From Thermotogae bacterium (GTDB lineage Bacteria > Thermotogota > Thermotogae > Thermotogales > DSM-5069), in contig QNAO01000018.1 of assembly GCA_003641785.1 (NCBI GenBank), positions 1 through 9,875 of the forward strand: a stretch of 9,875 nucleotides of DNA, in the 5' to 3' direction. Below, piece by piece: positions 1-7,001 of this stretch. The position numbers and the translations under genes were made by a program. The notes beneath the pieces are model-generated. The model did not search any database. It had not been told where the DNA came from and worked only from the letters and a program-made list of their open reading frames with translations. The first letter of the stretch is position 1. Each line of letters starts with the position of its first letter.

Positions 1-145
1 CACATGCATGATGCACATAAACTGCCGCTGGAGATTGAACGAACAGTTTCACAAGATTTTTATCGTTGACGAATATTTTTTCAAGAAGATTTTTGTATTT
101 TTCTTCTTGAATATTACTGATAAAATTTGTCAGTGCCTTGTAAAG
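1..145 (-). pseudogene. Inverted fragment of the HD-domain gene (48 codons, misoriented)
   Basis: Read on the minus strand from 145 down to 2, this stretch is open for 48 codons and gives LYKALTNFISNIQEEKYK, then NLLEKIFVNDKNLVK, then LFVQSPAAVYVHHAC. That is what a YhaM-type protein should carry just before its HD core: a helical linker with the pattern L-x2-x-I-x2-I, followed by the conserved PAA..HHA motif. The plus-strand translation of the same bases (with FFKKIFVFFFLN) is Phe-rich and unlike the family. I therefore infer that these bases are the true upstream coding sequence in the wrong orientation. Inverting only 47-145 joins LVK directly to LFVQSPAA in frame. Whether this is an assembly or amplification artefact or a real rearrangement cannot be told from the sequence. 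Confidence 0.75.
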
Positions 146-191
146 CTGTTCGTTCAATCTCCAGCGGCAGTTTATGTACATCATGCATGTG
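1..191. repeat. Inverted repeat pair, arms 1-46 and 146-191
   Basis: The two 46-base arms are reverse complements with a single mismatch (C14 against A178). Pairing continues weakly inward to about 55/137, with mismatches at 47/145 and 50/142. The spacer 47-145 is 99 bases. On the plus strand the right arm encodes LFVQSPAAVYVHHAC of the HD protein; the left arm encodes the same residues on the minus strand, and the mismatch is a synonymous GTA/GTG valine codon. The left arm reaches the very first base, so it may continue outside the window. A smaller pairing (80-89 with 102-111) lies near the centre. Confidence 0.9.
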
Positions 192-685
192 TGGGAGGTC
201 TTTTAGAACACACTGTGAGCGTTGCCAGTTCATGTACAAATTGCTGTGAAAATTATAAATTCCTAAATAAAGACTTGCTAATAACGGGAGCCCTGCTTCA
301 TGATATAGGTAAGATTCACGAATACCGCGTCACAGGCAAAGGTATAGAGGTAACGAACGAAGGTGAAATGAAGGGGCACATAGTTCTTGGATTGGAACTA
401 ATTCGAAAGTACGCTCAGATGACAAATCTACCACACTACAAATTACTTGAGCTTGAACACATAATACTTTCTCATCACGGAGAACTCGAATGGGGTTCTC
501 CTGTGCTGCCAAAGACAGCAGAGGCTCTTGTGGTGCACATGTTAGAGAATATGGATGCAAAGCTGGCGAGATTTCGACTTATAGGGAAAAAGGAGATCAA
601 ATCGAATTCTAACAAGAACTGGAGTGAGTACGATAAAAACCTCGGCAGAAGAATATGGTTGCGGAGGTGGGAAAATGGCGATTAG
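2..685 (+). CDS. HD-domain phosphohydrolase, YhaM-type 3'-5' exoribonuclease family (5' end missing and rearranged)
   Basis: The part from about 146 onward is a clear metal-dependent HD hydrolase of the YhaM exoribonuclease group. It shows a PAAVYVHHAC segment, GGLLEHT, the HD pair in LLHDIGK, a later GHIVLGLEL histidine, LSHHGELEWGSP, and HMLENMDAK with the last metal aspartate. The C-terminal SEYDKNLGRRIWLRRWE also fits the family. YhaM proteins are usually a little over 300 residues with an N-terminal OB fold for nucleic acid binding; no OB fold is present here. The frame is open to the left edge with ATGs at 8 and 11, but I do not believe the first 46 or so codons: positions 1-145 are an inverted copy of this gene's own upstream sequence (see the inverted segment entry). 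The stop overlaps the next gene by 11 bases, so they are probably co-transcribed. Exact substrate (RNA or nucleotide) is inferred from family only. Confidence 0.8.
   Translation, partial: TCMMHINCRWRLNEQFHKIFIVDEYFFKKIFVFFFLNITDKICQCLVKLFVQSPAAVYVHHACVGGLLEHTVSVASSCTNCCENYKFLNKDLLITGALLHDIGKIHEYRVTGKGIEVTNEGEMKGHIVLGLELIRKYAQMTNLPHYKLLELEHIILSHHGELEWGSPVLPKTAEALVVHMLENMDAKLARFRLIGKKEIKSNSNKNWSEYDKNLGRRIWLRRWENGD
663..667 (+). promoter_or_regulatory. Ribosome binding site GGAGG deciding the phosphohexomutase start
   Basis: GGAGG (continuing as TGG) sits 7 bases before the ATG at 675, inside the end of the HD gene. It fixes the start there rather than at the in-frame GTG at 624, which has no such site and would translate the ribosome binding site itself as GCGGGK. 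Confidence 0.8.
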
Positions 686-2096
686 ATTTGGAACTTCAGG
701 TTGGCGCGCGGTAATAAGCGATGAATTCACGTTTAGCAACGTTAAAAGGGTCGCACAAGCTATAGCAGAATTCATGAAATCGACAGGCGGCAGTCGGGTT
801 ATTGTTGCCAGAGACACCAGATTTATGACGGAACGTTACGCTCAAATCGTTTCCGAAGTGATGGCAGGAAATGGAATAAAAGTGTTGATGCCGGAAAACC
901 CTACTCCAACTCCTGTTGTTTCATTCGCTATAAGAAGCTTGGAACTCAGTGGGGGAATAAACATTACCGCTTCGCACAATCCTCCTGAATACTGCGGAAT
1001 AAAATTCAATTCTTCAAACGGTGCCCCCGCTGCTCCGGACATAACGAAAAAAATCGAAGACATAATAAACAAAATCAAGCCAGACGAAATCCATGCCATG
1101 AGTCTATCAAAGGCGTCTAATGAGGGGTTGTTCGAAATCATTGATCCCAAACCACAGTATATCAAAGCTCTGTCAGAGATTGTCGACTTTGAGAGAATCA
1201 AAGCCGGAGGTCTTAGGGTCATCTGCGATTTACTCTACGGAGCTGCTATTAACTATCTTGACGAACTCTGCCAAAATCTGTGCGCGGACTGCAATGTTGT
1301 TCACAATTACAGAAACGCTTACTTCGGTGGAGATCGTCCCGAACCTGATGAAGATAGATTAAGAGAGTACTCAACTCTCGTGCGAGATGGGGGTTGGGAC
1401 ATAGTCATAGCCACTGACGGAGACGCTGACAGATTTGGAATAATGGATGATACGGGGAGCTATGTCAAGCCAAACGAAATCATCGCTCTTTTGGCTCATC
1501 ATCTGTACGTAGACAAAAATATGATTGGACCCGTCGCGAGATCCATCTCCACATCACACGCGGTGGACGCCGTTGCGTCAGAATTCAACCAAGCAGCGCT
1601 CGAAACTCCTGTAGGATTCAAGTATCTGGCCAATATGATACTGTCGGAAAACGCTGTCATTGCTGGAGAAGAGAGCGGAGGGTTATCAGTCCAAAATCAC
1701 ATTCCTGAGAAAGACGGAATTCTGGCTTGTCTACTCGTTCTGGAAATGCTGGCTTACGAGCAAAAACCCTTATCAACGATACGAAAAGATTTCCAAGAAA
1801 AATATGGAGCTTTTTACAACACACGAATAGACATAGCAATGGAATCTATGGATCAAAAAAGGGAGATGCTCAAACACTTTGCCGAGTTGGACTCATTCTG
1901 CGGAATGAAGATCGTTGATCATGATAACATTGATGGATTCAGGTACCTGTTTGAAGAAGCCGGCTCATGGTTACTGATCAGAGAATCAGGAACTGAGCCT
2001 GTGCTCCGAATCTATGTTGAATCCAAAAGCAAAGAAGTATTCCAGAGAATGATATCAAGTATGAGGGAACTTTCCAGAAGATTCGCTTCTAATTGA
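675..2096 (+). CDS. Alpha-D-phosphohexomutase (phosphoglucomutase/phosphomannomutase family)
   Basis: This 473-residue cytoplasmic enzyme interconverts hexose 1-phosphate and 6-phosphate through a phosphoserine. All four family loops are present: the N-terminal GTSGWR, the phosphoserine loop TASHNPPEYCGIKFN (Ser100), the magnesium loop TDGDADRFG (Asp248, Asp250, Asp252), the sugar loop GEESGG (331-336), and near the C-terminus the phosphate-binding RESGTEPVLRIYVES. Length is normal for the family. GEESGG is more like phosphoglucomutases than the GEMSGH of phosphomannomutases, and the GTSGWR opening argues against GlmM, but substrate cannot be fixed by motif alone. The start overlaps the upstream HD gene by 11 bases and only 15 bases separate its stop from topA, so it belongs to the same operon. 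Likely role: activated sugars for envelope polymers or glycogen-type metabolism. Confidence 0.9.
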   Translation: MAIRFGTSGWRAVISDEFTFSNVKRVAQAIAEFMKSTGGSRVIVARDTRFMTERYAQIVSEVMAGNGIKVLMPENPTPTPVVSFAIRSLELSGGINITASHNPPEYCGIKFNSSNGAPAAPDITKKIEDIINKIKPDEIHAMSLSKASNEGLFEIIDPKPQYIKALSEIVDFERIKAGGLRVICDLLYGAAINYLDELCQNLCADCNVVHNYRNAYFGGDRPEPDEDRLREYSTLVRDGGWDIVIATDGDADRFGIMDDTGSYVKPNEIIALLAHHLYVDKNMIGPVARSISTSHAVDAVASEFNQAALETPVGFKYLANMILSENAVIAGEESGGLSVQNHIPEKDGILACLLVLEMLAYEQKPLSTIRKDFQEKYGAFYNTRIDIAMESMDQKREMLKHFAELDSFCGMKIVDHDNIDGFRYLFEEAGSWLLIRESGTEPVLRIYVESKSKEVFQRMISSMRELSRRFASN

Positions 2097-2100
2097 GGAA

Positions 2101-2106
2101 GGGAGG
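2101..2106 (+). promoter_or_regulatory. Ribosome binding site GGGAGG for topA TTG start
   Basis: GGGAGG lies 5 bases before the TTG at 2112, in the 15-base gap after the phosphohexomutase stop. It supports TTG at 2112 as the start; the in-frame GTG at 2118 would be at 11 bases and begin closer to the TOPRIM strand. Confidence 0.75.
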
Positions 2107-2111
2107 ATCAA

Positions 2112-4280
2112 TTGAACGTGCCGAAGAGACTAATAATAGTTGAATCCCCCGCTAAAGCCAAAACAATTGAAAGCATTCTCCATAGTGAATACGAGGTGAT
2201 TTCGTCCAGTGGACACGTTAGAGACCTGCCACCAAAACGATTCGGTGTTGATATTGATAAGAATTTCCAGCCAGAGTTCAAGATAATAGATGGTAAAGAA
2301 AAAATTGTGAAGGAAATATCGTCAAAAGCACGTGGCAAAGAAATTCTGTTGGCATCTGATATAGATCGCGAGGGCGAAGCAATAGCCTGGCATCTCGCAG
2401 AAATCTTGAACATACCCAAGGAAGAAAAAAACAGGATTGTCTTCAACGAAATAACGCCAAGCGCAATTAAAAGGGCTGTTCAGAATCCCAGGACAATAGA
2501 TATGAACAAAGTAGAGGCTCAACTGGCAAGGCGGATTCTTGACAGAATAGTGGGCTACAGAATAAGCCCAATCCTGTGGAAAATGCTCAAATCTGGTCTC
2601 AGTGCGGGACGTGTTCAGTCTGCAGCTCTGAGAATTATCTGTGATAGGGAAGTGCAGCGATGTAAATTTAAACCGAAAAAGTTTTGGAGAGTCCAGGCAG
2701 AAATAGACGGCTTGAAAGCGAATCTTGCGAGGATCAACGGCAAGAAGATAAAGCCTGATGAGATAACACAGGATACTGCAATGAAAATAAAGAATGCAGT
2801 AAAAGAAGTGGCTGTTAAAGAAGTCAGACGTAGAGAAGTGCGCAAGAAGCACCCGGAACCTTTTATAACCAGTACACTTCAGCAAGAAGCCGCGAACAGA
2901 TTTGGTTTTTCGGTGAAAAGAACAATGCAAATCGCTCAGCAGCTCTACGAAGGAGTTGAAACACCTGAAGGTCACATGGCGTTCATCACATACATGAGAA
3001 CGGACTCGACGAGAATCTCAGAAACAGCGGCCAAAATGGCAAAAAATTACATAGAAAAGCACTTCGGAAAGGAATATATGTCTACTTCAAAGAGGAAAAC
3101 CAAGAATAAGAAAAACATACAGGATGCTCACGAAGCAATACGACCCACAGATGTGGAGATCACACCAGAGAAGGCTAAGAAACTGCTGAAAAAGGAATAC
3201 GCTACTCTCTATGAATTGATATGGAAAAGGTTCATGGCCTCTCAAATGTCAGATGCCCGTTATGAGGAAACAACAATAATTTTTGAAAGCAGAGAATACG
3301 AATTTGAAACAAAGATAGAGATTCAAACTTTTGACGGTTTTGAATCCATTCTAAGGAAATCTAAACCAAAATCAAAGGTGAACATTCCCACTGCAAAGAC
3401 ATTGTCAGTGACAAGCTGGAATATAAACGAAGACGAAACCAAGCCACCACCCAGATATACCGAAGCCACCATGGTGAAAACACTTGAGTCAAACAATATA
3501 GGAAGACCAAGCACGTACGCGAGTGTTATCTCAACGCTTATCGATAGAAAATACGTTATCAAGAGATCCAGAGAACTGCTTCCAACGGTTCTTGGCTCTA
3601 CAGTAAATTACTTCCTAAAAGAACGGTTTCCAGACATTGTCAACATTGAATTCACGGCTCACATGGAAGAATCTCTTGATGAGGTGGAAAGCGGAAAAAA
3701 ACATCGGAGCGAAGTTCTTAAAGAGTTCTATGAGGATTTTTCTAAGTATCTGGAGAAAGCTGAGTCTGTGTGGTTTTCTATAGATATAGAGACAAACGTA
3801 GAATGTTCCTGCGGAAGCAGTTTCAATATGAAGACAGGACGATATGGCCTTTACTTAAGCTGCTCTTCTTGCGGTAAAACAATGTCGCTTGCACCACAAA
3901 CACCCGGCGTTTTTCTCAACGGTAAGATGATTTTGGAAAAGCAAACTCATCAAGAAGCAGACAATAAGTGCCCAAGTTGCGGAGGCACTTTAGAAGTCCT
4001 GTTTGGTAGATATGGAGAGTACTTGAAATGCAAAAACTGTGGAAAAACATATCAGGGATTTGCAAGAGGTAAGTGTCCAAAATGTTCTTCACCCGTTGAG
4101 CGCAAGCGTTCCAAAAAGGGGAGGTTATTTTTCAAATGCACAAACCCTTCATGTAATTACATGAGCTGGAACGAACCCTCGAATCAACGGTGTGAAATGT
4201 GTGGTGAACCGCTGGTGTACTTGAGAAGGAAGGGAAAAGAAGTTCTGTACTGTCCAAAATGTAAAAAGGTGGCCAAATGA
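2112..4280 (+). CDS. topA: DNA topoisomerase I (type IA)
   Basis: This 722-residue enzyme relaxes negative supercoils by cutting one strand through a 5'-phosphotyrosine. The TOPRIM domain spans roughly residues 5-120, with LIIVESPAKAKTIE near the start and the acidic DIDREGEAIAWHL. The catalytic tyrosine is Tyr294 in AFITYMRTDSTR. GRPSTYASVISTL and other type IA core motifs follow. The C-terminus carries four cysteine modules: Cys565/567/584/587 (C-x-C-x16-C-x2-C), 620/623/640/643, 655/658/676/681 and 694/697/714/717. From memory, T. maritima TopA has a single C-x-C-x16-C-x-C motif, so the first module looks like that one and three more follow. The start is TTG with a strong GGGAGG. The stop overlaps the ddl start as ATGA, which suggests translational coupling. 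It is not reverse gyrase: there is no helicase domain. Confidence 0.97.
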   Translation: MNVPKRLIIVESPAKAKTIESILHSEYEVISSSGHVRDLPPKRFGVDIDKNFQPEFKIIDGKEKIVKEISSKARGKEILLASDIDREGEAIAWHLAEILNIPKEEKNRIVFNEITPSAIKRAVQNPRTIDMNKVEAQLARRILDRIVGYRISPILWKMLKSGLSAGRVQSAALRIICDREVQRCKFKPKKFWRVQAEIDGLKANLARINGKKIKPDEITQDTAMKIKNAVKEVAVKEVRRREVRKKHPEPFITSTLQQEAANRFGFSVKRTMQIAQQLYEGVETPEGHMAFITYMRTDSTRISETAAKMAKNYIEKHFGKEYMSTSKRKTKNKKNIQDAHEAIRPTDVEITPEKAKKLLKKEYATLYELIWKRFMASQMSDARYEETTIIFESREYEFETKIEIQTFDGFESILRKSKPKSKVNIPTAKTLSVTSWNINEDETKPPPRYTEATMVKTLESNNIGRPSTYASVISTLIDRKYVIKRSRELLPTVLGSTVNYFLKERFPDIVNIEFTAHMEESLDEVESGKKHRSEVLKEFYEDFSKYLEKAESVWFSIDIETNVECSCGSSFNMKTGRYGLYLSCSSCGKTMSLAPQTPGVFLNGKMILEKQTHQEADNKCPSCGGTLEVLFGRYGEYLKCKNCGKTYQGFARGKCPKCSSPVERKRSKKGRLFFKCTNPSCNYMSWNEPSNQRCEMCGEPLVYLRRKGKEVLYCPKCKKVAK

Positions 4281-5173
4281 TGAAAATCGCGGTGTTGATG
4301 GGAGGAATTTCAAGAGAAAGAAGAATATCTCTAATAAGCGGTGAAAATGTTTTGAAAGCGCTGAAAAAGCTGGGTCACAATGTCACGAAGGTGGACGTTA
4401 CCGAAGACTTTCCCTCCAGATTGGAATCACTTCGAGATTTCGACCTTATCTTCAATGTCCTCCATGGCGTGTTTGGAGAAGATGGCAAAATTCAAGCTAT
4501 GCTCGATTGGATCGGAGTTAGATACACAGGATCCGGAGTGCTGGCGAGTTCCATCTGTTTCAACAAAATTGCCACTTATCGCGTTGTATCACCCGATGTG
4601 AAGTATCCCGATTTTGTGCCGATCAAAGAACCAACAGATAAATCCCCCTTTGGTTTTCCATGTGTCATAAAACCAGTATCGGAAGGATCAAGCATAGGTG
4701 TTCATATATGCGACACTGAGAAGGACTTGATGAAGTACAGCGCCCTCGAGCTTAATAACTACAACGAGCTTATCCTCCAAAGATATGTGCCTGGTCGTGA
4801 GCTGACCGTATCTATCTTAGAGCAAAACGAAGAACCGACGGCATTACCAATATTAGAGCTGAAACCAAAAAGAAGATTCTACGATTACACAGCCAAGTAC
4901 ACACCTAACATGACTCAGTTCATTGTCCCAGCACCCTTGACTTCTGAAGAAGAAGAACAAGTCGTAGAAAGCTCACTCAAGGCCTTCAAGTTATGCCATT
5001 GTCACGGCTTTGCAAGAGTGGATGGTATTCTGTCGAATGGGAGGTTTCACATGCTGGAAATCAACACCATCCCAGGGCTTACAGATCTCAGCGACATGCC
5101 GGCGTCGGCACTAGCGGCTGGTATGAGTTTTGAACAGTTAATTGAGTGCATCGTATCATCGGCGGTGAGCTAA
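4277..5173 (+). CDS. ddl: D-alanine--D-alanine ligase
   Basis: A 298-residue (297 if the second ATG at 4280 is used) ATP-grasp enzyme that joins two D-alanines for peptidoglycan precursors in the cytoplasm. Visible motifs: MGGISRERRISLISG with the substrate-binding Glu, FNVLHGVFGEDG, FPCVIKPVSEGSSIGVH (ATP-binding lysine and the SSIG loop), LQRYVPGRELTVSIL, the omega-loop region FYDYTAKY, and the metal residues in RVDGIL and EINTIPGLTDLSDMP. The Lys-Tyr of AKY matches the form that favours D-alanine over D-lactate as second substrate. The usual DK in the central region reads FNK here and the following Lys is Tyr (NKIATY); the Tyr is, as I recall, also found in T. maritima. It overlaps topA by 4 bases (ATGA), with AAGGTGG just upstream, and is followed directly by the next gene with no gap. 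Confidence 0.96.
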   Translation: MMKIAVLMGGISRERRISLISGENVLKALKKLGHNVTKVDVTEDFPSRLESLRDFDLIFNVLHGVFGEDGKIQAMLDWIGVRYTGSGVLASSICFNKIATYRVVSPDVKYPDFVPIKEPTDKSPFGFPCVIKPVSEGSSIGVHICDTEKDLMKYSALELNNYNELILQRYVPGRELTVSILEQNEEPTALPILELKPKRRFYDYTAKYTPNMTQFIVPAPLTSEEEEQVVESSLKAFKLCHCHGFARVDGILSNGRFHMLEINTIPGLTDLSDMPASALAAGMSFEQLIECIVSSAVS

Positions 5174-6226
5174 GTGAACGCTTCAATTCCCACATCTTCT
5201 TTGATTCACTGGATTAGATTTTCAAACAAAATAATGGGCTCATCTGAGTATAGCTTGGGGAAAGTTTTCTTGTCCTACAAAGATGGGCTGGTTCTGAGAG
5301 CAACAGATGGTTGTTTGACATCATGGGTAAGGCTTGGAAAGAGTGAACCATTTCAGGGTGAAATTCCTTTACCCTTGAAAATTGTCAGAGGCTTTCTGAT
5401 AGGTGAAAAATCCCTCTACATAAATCTTAGATTTCAGGGCGATATGGTGGAACTGCAGAACGATAATGAAATCCTAAGAATGAAAATTTCGCAACCTGAA
5501 CCGCGGCAGAGAATGCTTCCCTATAGACAAGTATCAGCTCTTCAACAGAGAAAAATAAGAAATGGGATAGATTTTGTGACAGCCCATCAAGAAGAGGGCG
5601 ATTTTCTGAGAATTTCAACTTCCAGTGACACATTGCTTTTCTGGGGACAAAGTCATAGCATGACTACCGTGTGCAGCTACAAAGTTGACAACACTCTTAA
5701 AATGTGCTTCTCTATACCTTACGCGAGCTGCAGACATATCGTCAAAGCATTGGAGATACACAATATCAACGAAAAAATGATCCTCGGTGTTTCAAAAGAA
5801 AAACTCTCACTTATTCACCCGGATTTTGCCATGGAAGTTTGTGGCGAGCCGCAGTGTCCTGGTATTCAAGAAGTGAGAAGAGCTGTGATTTCCAAAGCAC
5901 ACGAAACCCTGTCATTTTCAGCCAAGGAGTTTTCGAATTATGTTTCAAGAGCCGCCTCTGTTACACCACGGGACACTACAATCAGCATCGTTCGAAGGGG
6001 GAAAATCCTCAGATTCTACAGCTCAAAGGGTTCACTTCAATATACAGCTCAAATCGACGTGCCACATGGAAGATCATTCAGAACAGAAGTATCTGCCCAT
6101 AGATTGAGAACTGCGCTTTCACGAATGAGATCAAAATACGTACTGTTCGAAGTGCTGGGAGATTCTTTGAGGCTAAAAAACACCAAGGGAACACGGTTCA
6201 TTTTTCTTAATTTGCTATCTCTGTGA
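5174..6226 (+). CDS. Divergent sliding-clamp-like protein (DNA polymerase III beta subunit fold, inferred)
   Basis: This 350-residue protein starts with GTG immediately after the ddl TAA, with GGTGAG 5 bases upstream. No strong catalytic motif is visible. Its length and layout follow the beta sliding clamp. The N-terminal part runs helix, short strand, KDGLVLRATDGCLTSWVRL, then GEIPLPLKIVRGFL, matching the clamp's dG.L.l.aTD and the following v....l..iv..L. The last third, LSFSAKEFSNYVSRAASV through RTEVSAHRLRTALSRM and YVLFEVLGDSLRLKN, has the order of clamp domain III (v.r.el...l.r......, f...yl.d.L..., v.l......p). The usual C-terminal MP(V/I)RL is replaced by FLNLLSL. As I remember, dnaN of T. 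maritima lies near topA and ddl, which would support this. It may be a degenerate paralogue rather than the replicative clamp. The 3' end overlaps the facing gene by 20 bases. Confidence 0.5.
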   Translation: MNASIPTSSLIHWIRFSNKIMGSSEYSLGKVFLSYKDGLVLRATDGCLTSWVRLGKSEPFQGEIPLPLKIVRGFLIGEKSLYINLRFQGDMVELQNDNEILRMKISQPEPRQRMLPYRQVSALQQRKIRNGIDFVTAHQEEGDFLRISTSSDTLLFWGQSHSMTTVCSYKVDNTLKMCFSIPYASCRHIVKALEIHNINEKMILGVSKEKLSLIHPDFAMEVCGEPQCPGIQEVRRAVISKAHETLSFSAKEFSNYVSRAASVTPRDTTISIVRRGKILRFYSSKGSLQYTAQIDVPHGRSFRTEVSAHRLRTALSRMRSKYVLFEVLGDSLRLKNTKGTRFIFLNLLSL

Positions 6227-7001
6227 TCAAACTTCTGTAACCTCTTCTTACTTTGTCACAAAATGTTCGGCAGATCTCTTGCACATTCAATCCATCTATC
6301 ACATCTTCATACGGCACTGCGAATGAAGACAAAACCTTCTTGTATCCCATCACGGGTTTTACACTGGTAGGTATAGATAAACCCATTTCATTTCTAACAA
6401 GTCCAGCGATTTCTGCCAGGAGAACAAAATGTTCCTTATCGATATCATGGGGAGGGAATAAGACACACAGGATGTAGTCGTTCGTTAGATAAGTTTTTGC
6501 AAAGTCAAATGAGGCACCGTGAATTCGTACCAGCTCGCCAAACAGCTTGTCATCCACCTTTTCTGCAAAAGAGAGTCGTGTCACTCCATAAACCTTTTCT
6601 TTGAAAATCTCCTTTCTCAGAAAATCCTCATCGCCTGCAACAGCAAGACATCTCACGTCAATGGGAAGTCTCACAATACCGCCTTTCTGACTTCCATCCT
6701 CTGCGAGAAGTTTTTCGCACATTTCGTTTAACCCTGGGGTTCTCACTTTTGAAACATAAATAGGTGAATTCCTTTCCAGAGGATTCTGAATTGACAGCCC
6801 GAAGATTTTTCTACCTTTTGTATCAACGCACAAAAAAAGATTCAGGCTCTTTTCGGTTGAGATTGCTGTCAGATGGGCGTGACGGTGGTATTCATCCAGT
6901 TTATCTTTGTGCTTCCTGAGTTCAAGAACATTGTTTAAAACATCAAGATCGGATAACTTTTTCAACTTTTCTTTGATTGAGTCAGCTCCAATGTAAATCA
7001 T
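6207..7001 (-). CDS. Unrecognised 264-residue protein, third gene of the AAA+/VWA operon
   Basis: I do not recognise this family. The protein has no signal peptide, membrane span or cysteine motif, so it is probably cytoplasmic. The first 40 residues are charged and helix-prone (IKEKLKKLSDLDVLNNVLEL, then RKHKDKLDEYHRH). The rest alternates strands and helices, with LFLCVDTKGRKIFGLSI, GGIVRLPIDVRCLAVAGDEDFLR and YILCVLFPPHDI as likely buried strands. Its ATG overlaps the stop of the metallopeptidase/VWA gene as ATGA. The nearest strong GGGAGG is too far upstream, so translation probably depends on coupling. That linkage suggests it works with the AAA+/VWA pair, as substrate, adaptor or regulator; this is inference from position only. 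The 3' end runs 20 bases into the clamp-like gene on the other strand. Confidence 0.75.
   Translation of the reverse strand: MIYIGADSIKEKLKKLSDLDVLNNVLELRKHKDKLDEYHRHAHLTAISTEKSLNLFLCVDTKGRKIFGLSIQNPLERNSPIYVSKVRTPGLNEMCEKLLAEDGSQKGGIVRLPIDVRCLAVAGDEDFLRKEIFKEKVYGVTRLSFAEKVDDKLFGELVRIHGASFDFAKTYLTNDYILCVLFPPHDIDKEHFVLLAEIAGLVRNEMGLSIPTSVKPVMGYKKVLSSFAVPYEDVIDGLNVQEICRTFCDKVRRGYRSLITEIAN

Noticed and set aside
80..111. Central hairpin (80-89 with 102-111) as a terminator or regulatory stem
   Set aside because: The bases are explained as coding on the minus strand (CAAGAAGAA...CTTCTTGAA codons); the loop and flanks show no terminator form.
8..145. ATG at 8 as the real start of the HD protein
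   Set aside because: The plus-strand translation up to about 145 is an inverted copy of the gene's own linker and motif, has no ribosome binding site visible and does not resemble the family.
624..674. GTG at 624 as the phosphohexomutase start
   Set aside because: It adds 17 residues absent from the family and would translate the ribosome binding site; ATG at 675 has GGAGG at ideal spacing.
2322..2975. Long minus-strand open frame opposite topA (217 codons)
   Set aside because: Cys/Phe-rich with no motif, lying wholly inside topA, which has every expected motif on the other strand.
5704..6102. 132-codon plus-strand frame inside the clamp-like gene
   Set aside because: No ribosome binding site and atypical composition; it lies out of frame inside a longer gene with good start signals.
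6189..6199. GAAC-ACG-GTTC stem followed by a T-rich run as terminator of the plus operon
   Set aside because: Only 4 base pairs and AT-containing, and it lies inside the coding sequence; too weak to call.
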